From the NCBI GenBank assembly GCA_012800665.1, contig JAAZIW010000260.1, positions 1 through 5,564 on the forward strand: a stretch of DNA of 5,564 nucleotides, given 5' to 3'. The position numbers were made by a program, and so were the translations under genes. The notes beneath the pieces are model-generated. The model worked only from the letters and a program-made list of their open reading frames with translations, did not search any database and had not been told where the DNA came from. Source of the DNA: Rikenellaceae bacterium (GTDB taxonomy: Bacteria > Bacteroidota > Bacteroidia > Bacteroidales > UBA932). Position 1 is the first letter of the stretch; each line of letters begins with the position of its first letter. Positions 1 to 5,564 of the stretch are shown here, piece by piece.

Positions 1-140
1 AAACCTGGCCCGAAGCAAAAGCAATGCTCCGGCCCGCGATGCGCGAACTGGAGCATAAAAATTTCAGGAATCCTGCTTATTTCGAACCTTTCTATCTGAA
101 AGAATTCATTGCAACCGTATCTAAAAAACGGTTTTTTTAG
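1..140 (+). CDS. tsaB: TsaB (YeaZ), C-terminal end only; tRNA t6A biosynthesis
   Basis: This is a partial gene cut by the left edge of the window. The + strand is open from base 3 to a TAG at 138-140 and gives 45 residues, beginning TWPEAKAMLRPAMRELEH and ending YFEPFYLKEFIATVSKK then RFF. I recognise the AYFEPFYLKEF ending as the C-terminal tail of Bacteroidales TsaB. TsaB is the inactive ASKHA-fold partner that dimerises with TsaD in the complex that places threonylcarbamoyl on A37 of ANN-decoding tRNAs in the cytoplasm. Only the tail is present, so no fold or partner-binding residues can be checked. The gene converges on the lipoprotein gene: its TAG overlaps that gene's TAA, and the two share bases 137-140. 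Its last codons also form a terminator-like hairpin. The identification rests on recall of a short tail and is fairly but not fully secure. Confidence 0.78.
   Translation, partial: TWPEAKAMLRPAMRELEHKNFRNPAYFEPFYLKEFIATVSKKRFF
113..138 (+). terminator. Possible intrinsic terminator inside the end of tsaB
   Basis: AACCGT (113-118) and ACGGTT (128-133) are perfect inverted repeats around a 9-nt loop, followed directly by five more T (134-138) on the + strand. This is the layout of a weak Rho-independent terminator for tsaB, and it lies wholly within the last codons and stop of the gene. A competing pairing exists: TCTAAAAAA (120-128) with TTTTTTAGA (133-141), nine A/T-rich pairs around a 4-nt loop, which would be available to transcripts from both directions. 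The stems are short, so function is uncertain. Confidence 0.42.
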
Positions 141-1234
141 AGCAGTTTTTTGAGTTCCTTTTCCAGCGCCTTCTCTCCTTTAATATAGCTTATACCTATC
201 CCCTCGCCCAGCAGGATGCTGCTTGGCAAATCGCTGACGCTATAAAGACCGAGAGCGGAGGAATATGGGCCGTTGCCGTCACACACATTTATCCAAGGAA
301 GTTGTTGCAAATTCACCACAGAGGCCCATGAGGGCTTGTCGGAACTTACGCCCACGGCATAAATTTCGAGGCCCCGTCTATGCCAGCGCTCATAAAGAGG
401 CTTCAGCACATCTAAATTGAACATCTTTTGCTCAGCGGAAGAGGGGTCCCAAAAATGAAGCAGTATCACTTTGGCATCAATGCCGGAAAGAGATACAGGT
501 TCGCCGTCCATTCCCGGAAGATTCAATTCGGGATAATCCTGCTCCCCTGCCTGGTCTATGCGGTTTTTAAGTTGAAACTGATTTTCGCGGCGCACTGTTT
601 CCGCCTCCAATGCTTTTACATAAGGCGACTCAGGATAAACGGTTTTAAGAGAATCGACTGCGCTGCGGAAAAGGATGGCGTCGGTATATTGATTGAAAAC
701 CGGAGTATATTCGTTAAGCTGTTCGTAGAGCACAGGCACGGTGGCCAATGAATACGGATGAGAGAGGACGAATCGGGTGGCCTTACGGTAGTGCTCGATA
801 AAGAGCTTGGCCATTTCGGCGTTGCGCCCGCCCTGAGCATCCAAAGCAGCCATTTTGGTGGCAAAAGTCGTAAAAGATGTTTCGCTTTGCTGCAGCAGTT
901 TGCTGTCTTCGGAGCCCTCCACCATGTAAAATCCGAGCGTGTCGGCCTGCAGCTTAACCCTGTCGCCGGCGCTTAAAAGCAAGGAGGCGATTTTGGTTTC
1001 GCCAAAGAAAAGATAAATGAATTCGGGCTTGCCTTTTTCCACCTTCAAACTATATGAGAAAGCGGAATTGGCATTGGTTTTAATAGTATCCAATACCTTC
1101 CAGGAATTTACTTCCAAAAGGCGCACTTCCACCTCGCGGGAAGGGGCGTCTTCGAGAGTGCCGCTGATATGAGCCTTAGGGGTACAAGCCGCCAGCAGAA
1201 GGCCGAAAGCAAGCAGGAAACTAAAGTTTCTCAT
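137..1234 (-). CDS. DUF4369/TlpA-like lipoprotein with cysteine-less thioredoxin fold
   Basis: A 365-residue predicted lipoprotein. I chose the ATG at 1234 over the TTG three codons upstream (1243), because it gives a clean signal peptide, MRNFSFLLAFGLLLAAC, with lipobox LAAC and lipidated Cys17. The residues after Cys17 (TPKAH) lack an acidic surface-export cluster, so I infer periplasmic-side anchoring. Residues about 22-110 resemble DUF4369, a beta domain common in Bacteroidota; about 110-230 is a helical linker; about 233-365 is a TlpA/AhpC-TSA-like thioredoxin fold. In this fold the strand VILLHFWDPSSAEQK (256-270) stands where active members have WCxxC, and neither cysteine is present. 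The cis-proline site is kept as LPSS (Pro337). Besides Cys17 the only cysteine is Cys318, so thiol-disulfide exchange of the usual kind is unlikely. The start overlaps the end of the HIT gene by 14 nt. The precise role is unknown. Confidence 0.85.
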   Translation of the reverse strand: MRNFSFLLAFGLLLAACTPKAHISGTLEDAPSREVEVRLLEVNSWKVLDTIKTNANSAFSYSLKVEKGKPEFIYLFFGETKIASLLLSAGDRVKLQADTLGFYMVEGSEDSKLLQQSETSFTTFATKMAALDAQGGRNAEMAKLFIEHYRKATRFVLSHPYSLATVPVLYEQLNEYTPVFNQYTDAILFRSAVDSLKTVYPESPYVKALEAETVRRENQFQLKNRIDQAGEQDYPELNLPGMDGEPVSLSGIDAKVILLHFWDPSSAEQKMFNLDVLKPLYERWHRRGLEIYAVGVSSDKPSWASVVNLQQLPWINVCDGNGPYSSALGLYSVSDLPSSILLGEGIGISYIKGEKALEKELKKLL

Positions 1235-1625
1235 ATTCTGCAAATATGGCTTCGGCTATTTCCGCCTTTTGTTCGTCTGTGAGAACGCTGCGCTTCTTTC
1301 TGAAGTCCAAGTCGCCCTCCGATTGAAGGGGAACTAAATGTATATGAGTATGAGGCACTTCCATTCCAAGCACAGCAACACCTACTCTTTTGCAGGGGAC
1401 GGCTTTCTTTATGGCTGTCGCCACTTTGCGGGCAAATGCCCAAAGGCCTTCGTAAGTTTTGCTGTCGAGATTGAAAATATAGTCCTCCTCTACCTTTCGG
1501 GGAATTACCAAGGTATGACCCGGAGCAAGGGGGTTTATGTCCAAAAAAGCATAAAAATCTTCGTTTTCGGCAACCTTATAGGAAGGAATTTCGCCGGCGG
1601 CAATGCGGGTAAAGATAGTGGCCAT
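1221..1625 (-). CDS. HIT (histidine triad) family hydrolase, Hint-like
   Basis: A complete 134-residue HIT protein, the usual size for bacterial Hint-branch members. Landmarks are the N-terminal TIFTRIAAGEIPSYKV, then FYAFLDINPLAPGHTLVIPRK (residues 24-44), and the triad segment MEVPHTHIHLVPL with His92, His94 and His96; the middle histidine is the expected nucleophile. The family hydrolyses nucleoside phosphoramidates or dinucleoside polyphosphates in the cytoplasm; the real substrate cannot be read from sequence. The zinc-binding cysteines found near the N-terminus of some HIT proteins are absent. Its ATG lies 2 nt after the greA stop, so the two are probably co-transcribed and possibly translationally coupled. 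Its 3' end overlaps the lipoprotein start by 14 nt. The upstream bases are AT-rich with no Shine-Dalgarno sequence, as is usual in Bacteroidota. Confidence 0.93.
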   Translation of the reverse strand: MATIFTRIAAGEIPSYKVAENEDFYAFLDINPLAPGHTLVIPRKVEEDYIFNLDSKTYEGLWAFARKVATAIKKAVPCKRVGVAVLGMEVPHTHIHLVPLQSEGDLDFRKKRSVLTDEQKAEIAEAIFAEYEKL

Positions 1626-1627
1626 AT

Positions 1628-2098
1628 TTAAAAGGATATTTCTAAGATTTCGAATTTTAGAAGCCCCGCAGGCACCTGCGCCTCAACTATATCGCCCTTA
1701 CTATGGCCCATGAGGGCCCTGCCGATGGGAGTGGTGGCGGCGAGCCTGCCCTTGGAGAAGTCGGCTTCCTTTTCGCCAACGAGGGTAAAAGTCATGACAG
1801 TGTCGGCATTAAGATTCTTCACCTTGACCGTATTGAGCATTTGCACTTTGTCGGTGCCTATTTGGGAAGAATCCACCACCTTTGCATTGATAATAGTGTC
1901 TTGTAGATTGGCTATCTTGAGCTCGAGGAGTCCTTGTGCCTCACGGGCCGATTCGTATTCGGCATTTTCGGAAAGGTCGCCCTTGTCGCGGGCTTCGCCG
2001 ATGGCGGCCGCTATAACGGGGCGCTGTGCGATGGCCTCGTCCAATTCTTTTTTGAGAGCATCCAGACCTTCCTGGCTCATGTAATGTACTTGTGGCAT
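1628..2098 (-). CDS. greA: Transcription elongation factor GreA
   Basis: A full-length GreA of 156 residues (family about 157). It enters the secondary channel of stalled, backtracked RNA polymerase and stimulates cleavage of the RNA 3' end. The N-terminal coiled coil covers roughly residues 8-76. Its tip motif ARDKGDLSENAEY carries the acidic residues Asp41 and Glu44, followed by Asn45, at the same numbers as in E. coli GreA. The C-terminal FKBP-like domain (about 82-156) includes EADFSKGRLAATTPIGRALM and ends FEILEISF, an ending I associate with Bacteroidales GreA. The ATG at 2098 is used; an alternative at Met7 (MSQEGLDAL) would give a start closer to many relatives and cannot be excluded. 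No Shine-Dalgarno sequence is visible. It is first in a likely greA-HIT-lipoprotein unit, preceded by a promoter-like element and a hairpin with a U-rich tail. Confidence 0.97.
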   Translation of the reverse strand: MPQVHYMSQEGLDALKKELDEAIAQRPVIAAAIGEARDKGDLSENAEYESAREAQGLLELKIANLQDTIINAKVVDSSQIGTDKVQMLNTVKVKNLNADTVMTFTLVGEKEADFSKGRLAATTPIGRALMGHSKGDIVEAQVPAGLLKFEILEISF

Positions 2099-2102
2099 TT
2101 CG

Positions 2103-2148
2103 AAAAAAAGTTAAATAAAGGAGTCCTGCCGTTTTTGAGGCAGAACCC
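2103..2148 (-). terminator. Hairpin with U-rich tail between ribF and greA
   Basis: On the - strand GGGTTCTGCC (2148-2139) pairs with GGCAGGACTC (2130-2121) around an 8-nt loop: ten pairs, two of them G-U. A T-rich run follows (CTTTATTTAAC, then seven T at 2109-2103). The two wobbles become A-C mismatches in the opposite RNA, so the structure belongs to the - strand. It starts 32 nt after the ribF stop, which fits a glgP-ribF terminator. It also lies downstream of a promoter-like element and just before the greA ATG, so it could equally be a leader attenuator. Confidence 0.65.
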
Positions 2149-2159
2149 TGTTCGTTTTG

Positions 2160-2191
2160 CAAATATAAAAAATTTCTTTTTAAATATCAAT
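2160..2191 (-). promoter_or_regulatory. Bacteroidota-type promoter, probably for greA
   Basis: The - strand has TATATTTG at 2167-2160, an exact match to the Bacteroidota -7 consensus TAnnTTTG. ATTG lies 20 nt upstream (2191-2188) and matches three of four bases of the -33 TTTG element at acceptable spacing. The region between is A/T-only apart from one G. The element overlaps the last codons of ribF. Transcription would begin near 2155-2150 and give greA a leader of roughly 50-57 nt that contains the whole hairpin. In an AT-rich gap a chance match is possible. Confidence 0.5.
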
Positions 2192-3037
2192 CATAGCCCG
2201 GCAGGCCTTTTCGTCTTCTAAGAGCTGAAGCTTAAGGGTTTGAAGGTCATCGAATTGCATTTCGTCCCGGAGTTTTTTTACAAACTCCAATCTCATGCTT
2301 GCCCCGTAAATTTCCTCATCAAAATCGAGTATGTGGGTTTCGATGATATGGCGGATGTTGGTCATGCCGTAAAAACGCCTTTCCCCTAAGCGGACTTTCG
2401 TCAGATAGGCCCCCTCTGCCGGTATAAGCTTCATCTTTTCGTACAAGTCCATATTTGCCGTTGGATATCCTATTGTACGGCCCCGCTTGCTCCCATGCAC
2501 CACCTCTCCATCAAGAGAATAATTGTAACACAGAAACTTGGAGGCGGTCAGGACATCCCCGCTCAAAAGGGCCTGACGGATTTTCGTAGAGCTCACGGCT
2601 ATTCCTACATTGGACACTTTGTCGGTACGGATAACTTCCAAGCCTATGCCTGCCGCAATTTCGGCTATCTGCGCCGGAGAACCTGAGTCATGGCCGATAC
2701 GGTTATCATAGCCCAAAAGAATTGCCGTGCCGCCGAAACGGTCGCGAATGTATTTCTCTAAATAATCGGCTGTAGATGTCTTGGAGAATTCTTCGGTGAA
2801 TGGCAGCACCTCCACCCTGTTCACTCCAAGACCTCTAAGAAGATTAATCTTCTCATCCAAGGTATTGAGCAAACGGAAACCAAGCGCATCGCTATGCAAA
2901 ACAATACGCGGGTGCGGCCAGAGAGTGATGATTACACTCTCTTCGCCGCGCTCGCGTGCAGTCTGCACAAGTGTTTCTATTACAAGCCGATGGCCTATAT
3001 GAACTCCATCAAAAAAGCCTGTTGCTATTATAGCCAT
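2180..3037 (-). CDS. ribF: RibF: bifunctional riboflavin kinase / FAD synthetase
   Basis: A 285-residue RibF (usual length about 300-315), converting riboflavin to FMN and FMN to FAD with ATP in the cytoplasm. The N-terminal adenylyltransferase domain shows TGFFDGVHIGH (residues 6-16), LLGYDNRIGHDSG (107-119) and VSSTKIRQALLSGDV (148-162). The C-terminal flavokinase domain shows GEVVHGSKRGRTIGYPTAN (177-195) with the Mg-ATP-binding PTAN, and IETHILDFDEEIYG with the expected catalytic Glu233. Two regions are short: only five residues precede the TGFFDG motif, and the usual NIGxRPTF loop before the catalytic Glu is reduced to NIRHII. The ATG at 3037 is the only plausible start, since an in-frame TGA lies about 12 codons upstream with no ATG, GTG or TTG between. 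The start overlaps the family-typical end of glgP by 10 nt, suggesting coupled translation. Confidence 0.94.
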   Translation of the reverse strand: MAIIATGFFDGVHIGHRLVIETLVQTARERGEESVIITLWPHPRIVLHSDALGFRLLNTLDEKINLLRGLGVNRVEVLPFTEEFSKTSTADYLEKYIRDRFGGTAILLGYDNRIGHDSGSPAQIAEIAAGIGLEVIRTDKVSNVGIAVSSTKIRQALLSGDVLTASKFLCYNYSLDGEVVHGSKRGRTIGYPTANMDLYEKMKLIPAEGAYLTKVRLGERRFYGMTNIRHIIETHILDFDEEIYGASMRLEFVKKLRDEMQFDDLQTLKLQLLEDEKACRAMIDI

Positions 3038-3192
3038 TTTGCCAATGGGAAATCTTGACGGTGAGGCAGTTCAGGGTTGCGCGGATACATACGCACTCCC
3101 ACTTGATACATGCCCGTGGTGTCCGGCAAAGCAGACACATGGTAAGTTACGCTGCCATCTTCAGCAATCTCTCCCGCCACATAATCGAATTT
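3028..3192 (-). pseudogene. glgP: Detached in-frame C-terminus of glgP beyond a premature TAA
   Basis: Directly after the TAA at 3195-3193, in the same frame, 54 sense codons run to TAA at 3030-3028, with a TAG next to it. They read KFDYVAGEIAEDGSVTYHV, then GMYQVGVRMYPRNPELPHR, then QDFPLAKWL. I recognise the pattern of Met/Arg-rich strand, MYP.NP.LPHRQDF and terminal KW plus hydrophobic residue as the usual end of Bacteroidota glycogen phosphorylases. No further stop or frameshift interrupts it. There is no plausible independent start near its beginning: the first ATG is inside GMYQVG. The stretch is therefore best read as the last part of glgP cut off by a nonsense codon, not as a separate gene. 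Its natural stop falls inside the first codons of ribF, the compact overlap expected if the full-length gene is ancestral. Confidence 0.85.
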
Positions 3193-5564
3193 TTATTTTA
3201 TGTGAAGGACTCCCTTCTTGTCAGCCTCGGCAAATACCAACTCAATTCCTATATCTTCAGGATTAAGGCCGGCAAGTTCCACCACAATATCGCTATTGAA
3301 GGTAACTTTGGATGAAAGCACATAGGATGCTGCAGGCGGATCATAACGGCGCACCTTGATATTCGGCCAAGCTTGTGTCAACTTGTCTTTCCATTCGGCA
3401 ATAGCCTTTGCCTTGCTGAAGTCATTCGCCGCCAAATCGAGGAAACGGTCATATTGAGGCTGATAATATTGAATGCAATAGTCTTCCATCATGCGGTTGG
3501 TGGTAAAGTTGCAAGCCACCTGTGCGATGGTGTTCTTTATATAGCCTATCCATTCCTTGCTCATGCCGGTTTTTTCGTCCCTGTCGTAATAGGCAGGCAC
3601 TATCTCGTTCTCGATTATGCTGTAAATGGTAGCGGCATCGAGTTCATTCTGATAGCCTTGGTCATCATAGCTGCGCTCTTGAGGCAGAGCCCAGCCGCAA
3701 CCCTCTTTATAACCTTCCACCCACCAGCCGTCGAGTACGCTGAAGTGCATCACACCGTTCATGGCGGCCTTTTCGCCTGAGGTTCCGGATGCTTCCTGCG
3801 GACGGGTGGGATTGTTCATCCAAACATCCACGCCTTGTATAAGCCTCTTTGCAAGTGAAATGTCGTAACCGGGAACAAACACTATCTTGCCTAAGAAGCG
3901 CGGAGTCTTGGAGATATCAACAATCTGCTTGATGAGGTCCTGACCGGCGCCGTCGGCAGGGTGAGCTTTACCAGCGAAAATGAATTGTACGGGACGCACA
4001 GGATCATTCACGATGGAATCGAGACGATCCAAGTCAGAGAAAAGAAGGGTTGCCCTCTTGTAAGTGGCGAAGCGGCGGGCAAAGCCGATAGTAAGTACAT
4101 CTTCGCGTAAAGTTTCCTTTATTTCCACCACTTGTTTCGGGGAATAATGACAATTGAAATCGGGGTCGGTAAGGCGCCTTCCTATTATGCGGATTAAGGT
4201 GTCTTTAAGTTCTTTGCGCACACCCCATATCTCTTCGTCAGACACATTGTAAATGCCTCCGAAACAACTCTTGTCGTAATGGTGGGTCGGGAATTCAGGA
4301 CCGAACTCGCGGAAATGTATCTTCTTCCACTCTTTGGCGGCCCAAGTGTCGTAATGCACGCCATTGGTTACATAGCTTATGCTGCTGAGTTCTTCGGGAA
4401 GATAACCCTTATACATATTTGCGAAAATCTCGCGCGACACTTCGCCGTGCAACATGGATACGCCGTTTACGTTTTGAGAGCAATTAGCCGCCAACACACT
4501 CATGCTGAAGCGCTCGTCCGGGTCGCTGGCATTTATCTTGCCCATATTCAGGAAAGTCTTCCAGGCTATGCCGAAGCGGTCGGGATAATGACCTAAATAC
4601 TTGATTAAGAGGCTTTCCTCGAATGTATCGTGACCTGCCGGAACAGGGGTATGGGTGGTAAAGAGACCGCTGGCGCGAACAAGCTCTATGGCCTCCTCGT
4701 ACCGGAGGTTTTTATCCTGCATGAATTCGCGGAGTCTCTCAAGACCTATGAATGCGGCATGGCCTTCGTTGCAATGATAGATGGTAGGGCGTATATTCAT
4801 TGCGCGTAGAGCCCTGATTCCACCTATACCCAAGAGAATTTCTTGCTTGAGACGGTTTTCCCAATCTCCGCCATATAATTGATAGGTCACCTGACGGTCT
4901 TCGGGACGGTTGTCCTCGAAGTCGGTGTCCAGCAGATAAAGGTCTGTTCTGCCTACTCCCACCTTCCAGATACGTGCATACATTACCCGCCCGGGCATTT
5001 GCATGGATACGGTAATCCATTTGCCATTGCTGTCGGTAACCGGTTCAGCAGGAATCTTGAGGAAGTCCTGGGCATTGTATTCCGCTACCTGATGGCCCTG
5101 GGGCGTAAGCCTTTGGGTGAAATAACCATAACGGTAAAGCAGACCCACTGCCACCATATTCACATTCATGTCGCTGCTTTCTTTAAGATAGTCGCCGGCA
5201 AGAATGCCAAGACCACCCGAATAGATTTGCAGGCTGGTATCAAGGCCGTATTCCATACAGAAATAGGCAATGGAAGGATTGCCCCTTTTGGACTTCTCTG
5301 CCATATAGGCATCAAAATCTTCCATTACAGATGCGAGATTGTTCAGGAAATCCTGATCTTTCGCCAAGCGGTTGTAGCGTTTCAGACTTACATTGTCCAA
5401 AATAGCCATGGGGTTATGTCCCGATTCGTGCCAAATTTCGGGATCTATATATTTAAAAAGAGCCTTGGCGTTATCGTTCCAACACCACCAAAGGTTTTTG
5501 CACAGTCTTTCCAGGCCGGAGAGAGCATCGGGAAGACGCCTCGTGACCCTCACACTAGACCAGC
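3193..5564 (-). CDS. glgP: Alpha-glucan (glycogen) phosphorylase, open at 5' end, premature stop at 3'
   Basis: Short-type GT35 phosphorylase, releasing glucose-1-phosphate from glycogen in the cytoplasm. The gene runs off the right edge. The GTG at 5553 is probably internal, since the frame stays open upstream (codons for W-S-S) and WSSVRVTRRLPDAL resembles the start region of relatives a few residues in. Counting from that GTG, residues about 7-95 match the DUF3417 N-terminal domain (LCKNLWWCWN, DPEIWHESGHNP). The catalytic part follows: YFCMEYGLDTSLQIYSGGLG (97-116), CNEGHAAF (261-268), phosphate-site GFARRFATYKRATLLF (490-505), and the PLP site EASGTSGEKAAMNG (587-600) with Lys595 as the expected Schiff-base lysine. 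All catalytic motifs are intact. A beta-rich C-terminal domain begins near 735 and is cut by TAA after residue 786, about 55 residues short of the family end, which lies in frame downstream. Without the stop the protein would approach 850 residues, normal for this group. Confidence 0.95.
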   Translation of the reverse strand, partial: WSSVRVTRRLPDALSGLERLCKNLWWCWNDNAKALFKYIDPEIWHESGHNPMAILDNVSLKRYNRLAKDQDFLNNLASVMEDFDAYMAEKSKRGNPSIAYFCMEYGLDTSLQIYSGGLGILAGDYLKESSDMNVNMVAVGLLYRYGYFTQRLTPQGHQVAEYNAQDFLKIPAEPVTDSNGKWITVSMQMPGRVMYARIWKVGVGRTDLYLLDTDFEDNRPEDRQVTYQLYGGDWENRLKQEILLGIGGIRALRAMNIRPTIYHCNEGHAAFIGLERLREFMQDKNLRYEEAIELVRASGLFTTHTPVPAGHDTFEESLLIKYLGHYPDRFGIAWKTFLNMGKINASDPDERFSMSVLAANCSQNVNGVSMLHGEVSREIFANMYKGYLPEELSSISYVTNGVHYDTWAAKEWKKIHFREFGPEFPTHHYDKSCFGGIYNVSDEEIWGVRKELKDTLIRIIGRRLTDPDFNCHYSPKQVVEIKETLREDVLTIGFARRFATYKRATLLFSDLDRLDSIVNDPVRPVQFIFAGKAHPADGAGQDLIKQIVDISKTPRFLGKIVFVPGYDISLAKRLIQGVDVWMNNPTRPQEASGTSGEKAAMNGVMHFSVLDGWWVEGYKEGCGWALPQERSYDDQGYQNELDAATIYSIIENEIVPAYYDRDEKTGMSKEWIGYIKNTIAQVACNFTTNRMMEDYCIQYYQPQYDRFLDLAANDFSKAKAIAEWKDKLTQAWPNIKVRRYDPPAASYVLSSKVTFNSDIVVELAGLNPEDIGIELVFAEADKKGVLHIK

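Noticed and set aside
1241..1248. CATATTTG on the - strand as a promoter -7 element for the lipoprotein gene
   Set aside because: It lacks the leading TA, lies only a few bases before the ATG, and encodes conserved-looking C-terminal residues of the HIT protein.
2081..2098. GreA starting at Met7 instead of the ATG at 2098
   Set aside because: Possible, but both starts are in frame and the upstream ATG directly follows the AT-rich leader. There is no ribosome-binding signal that favours Met7.
3190..3200. Frameshift or transcriptional slippage at the A-rich run as the cause of the glgP break
   Set aside because: The reading frame is the same before and after the break. A substitution to TAA suffices and no net indel is needed.
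3039..3315. Two overlapping + strand frames (75 and 86 codons) at the glgP/ribF boundary as small genes
   Set aside because: The - strand here encodes the glgP C-terminal tail in frame, so these are antisense shadows.
3373..3780. 135-codon open frame on the + strand opposite glgP
   Set aside because: It lies wholly antisense to the conserved phosphorylase C-terminal region, has no recognisable domain, and is explained by the codon pattern of the opposite gene. The same applies to the + strand frames at 1710-2084 and 4279-4596.
5551..5553. GTG as the true start of glgP
   Set aside because: The frame is open through to the window edge, and the preceding W-S-S codons plus VRVTRRLP align by eye with an internal stretch near the start of relatives. 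The gene most likely begins outside the window.

Overview
The window looks like Bacteroidales (phylum Bacteroidota) chromosome. The evidence is the short-type glycogen phosphorylase with the C-terminal domain typical of this group, a GreA ending in ISF, a DUF4369/TlpA-like lipoprotein, AT-rich gene starts without Shine-Dalgarno sequences, and a TAnnTTTG promoter element. I cannot place it below order with confidence. The content is housekeeping and central metabolism. I see no phage, transposon, CRISPR array, rRNA or tRNA, and almost every base is coding.

Layout: positions 1-140 carry the 3' end of tsaB (tRNA t6A synthesis) on the + strand. Everything else is on the - strand. Read in its own direction from the right edge, the - strand runs: glgP (alpha-glucan phosphorylase, 5' end outside the window), ribF (riboflavin kinase/FAD synthetase), a short AT-rich gap with a promoter and a terminator-like hairpin, greA (transcript cleavage factor), a HIT-family hydrolase, and a lipoprotein with a DUF4369 domain and a cysteine-less thioredoxin fold. 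glgP and ribF overlap by 10 nt if glgP is read to its family-typical end. greA and the HIT gene are 2 nt apart, and the HIT and lipoprotein genes overlap by 14 nt. This suggests two tightly packed transcription units, glgP-ribF and greA-HIT-lipoprotein, the second able to start from its own promoter. The lipoprotein gene converges on tsaB and their stop codons overlap.

The main observation is in glgP. The reading frame is stopped by a TAA at 3195-3193, but the same frame continues beyond it for 54 sense codons that encode a recognisable family C-terminus ending LPHRQDFPLAKWL, with the natural stop inside the start of ribF. So either glgP carries a recent nonsense mutation that removes about 55 residues, or this is a base error or strain polymorphism, or the codon is read through. 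Secondary points are a probable greA leader with its own promoter and hairpin, a shortened loop in the flavokinase domain of RibF, a redox-dead TlpA-like domain, and a terminator-like structure built into the last codons of tsaB.
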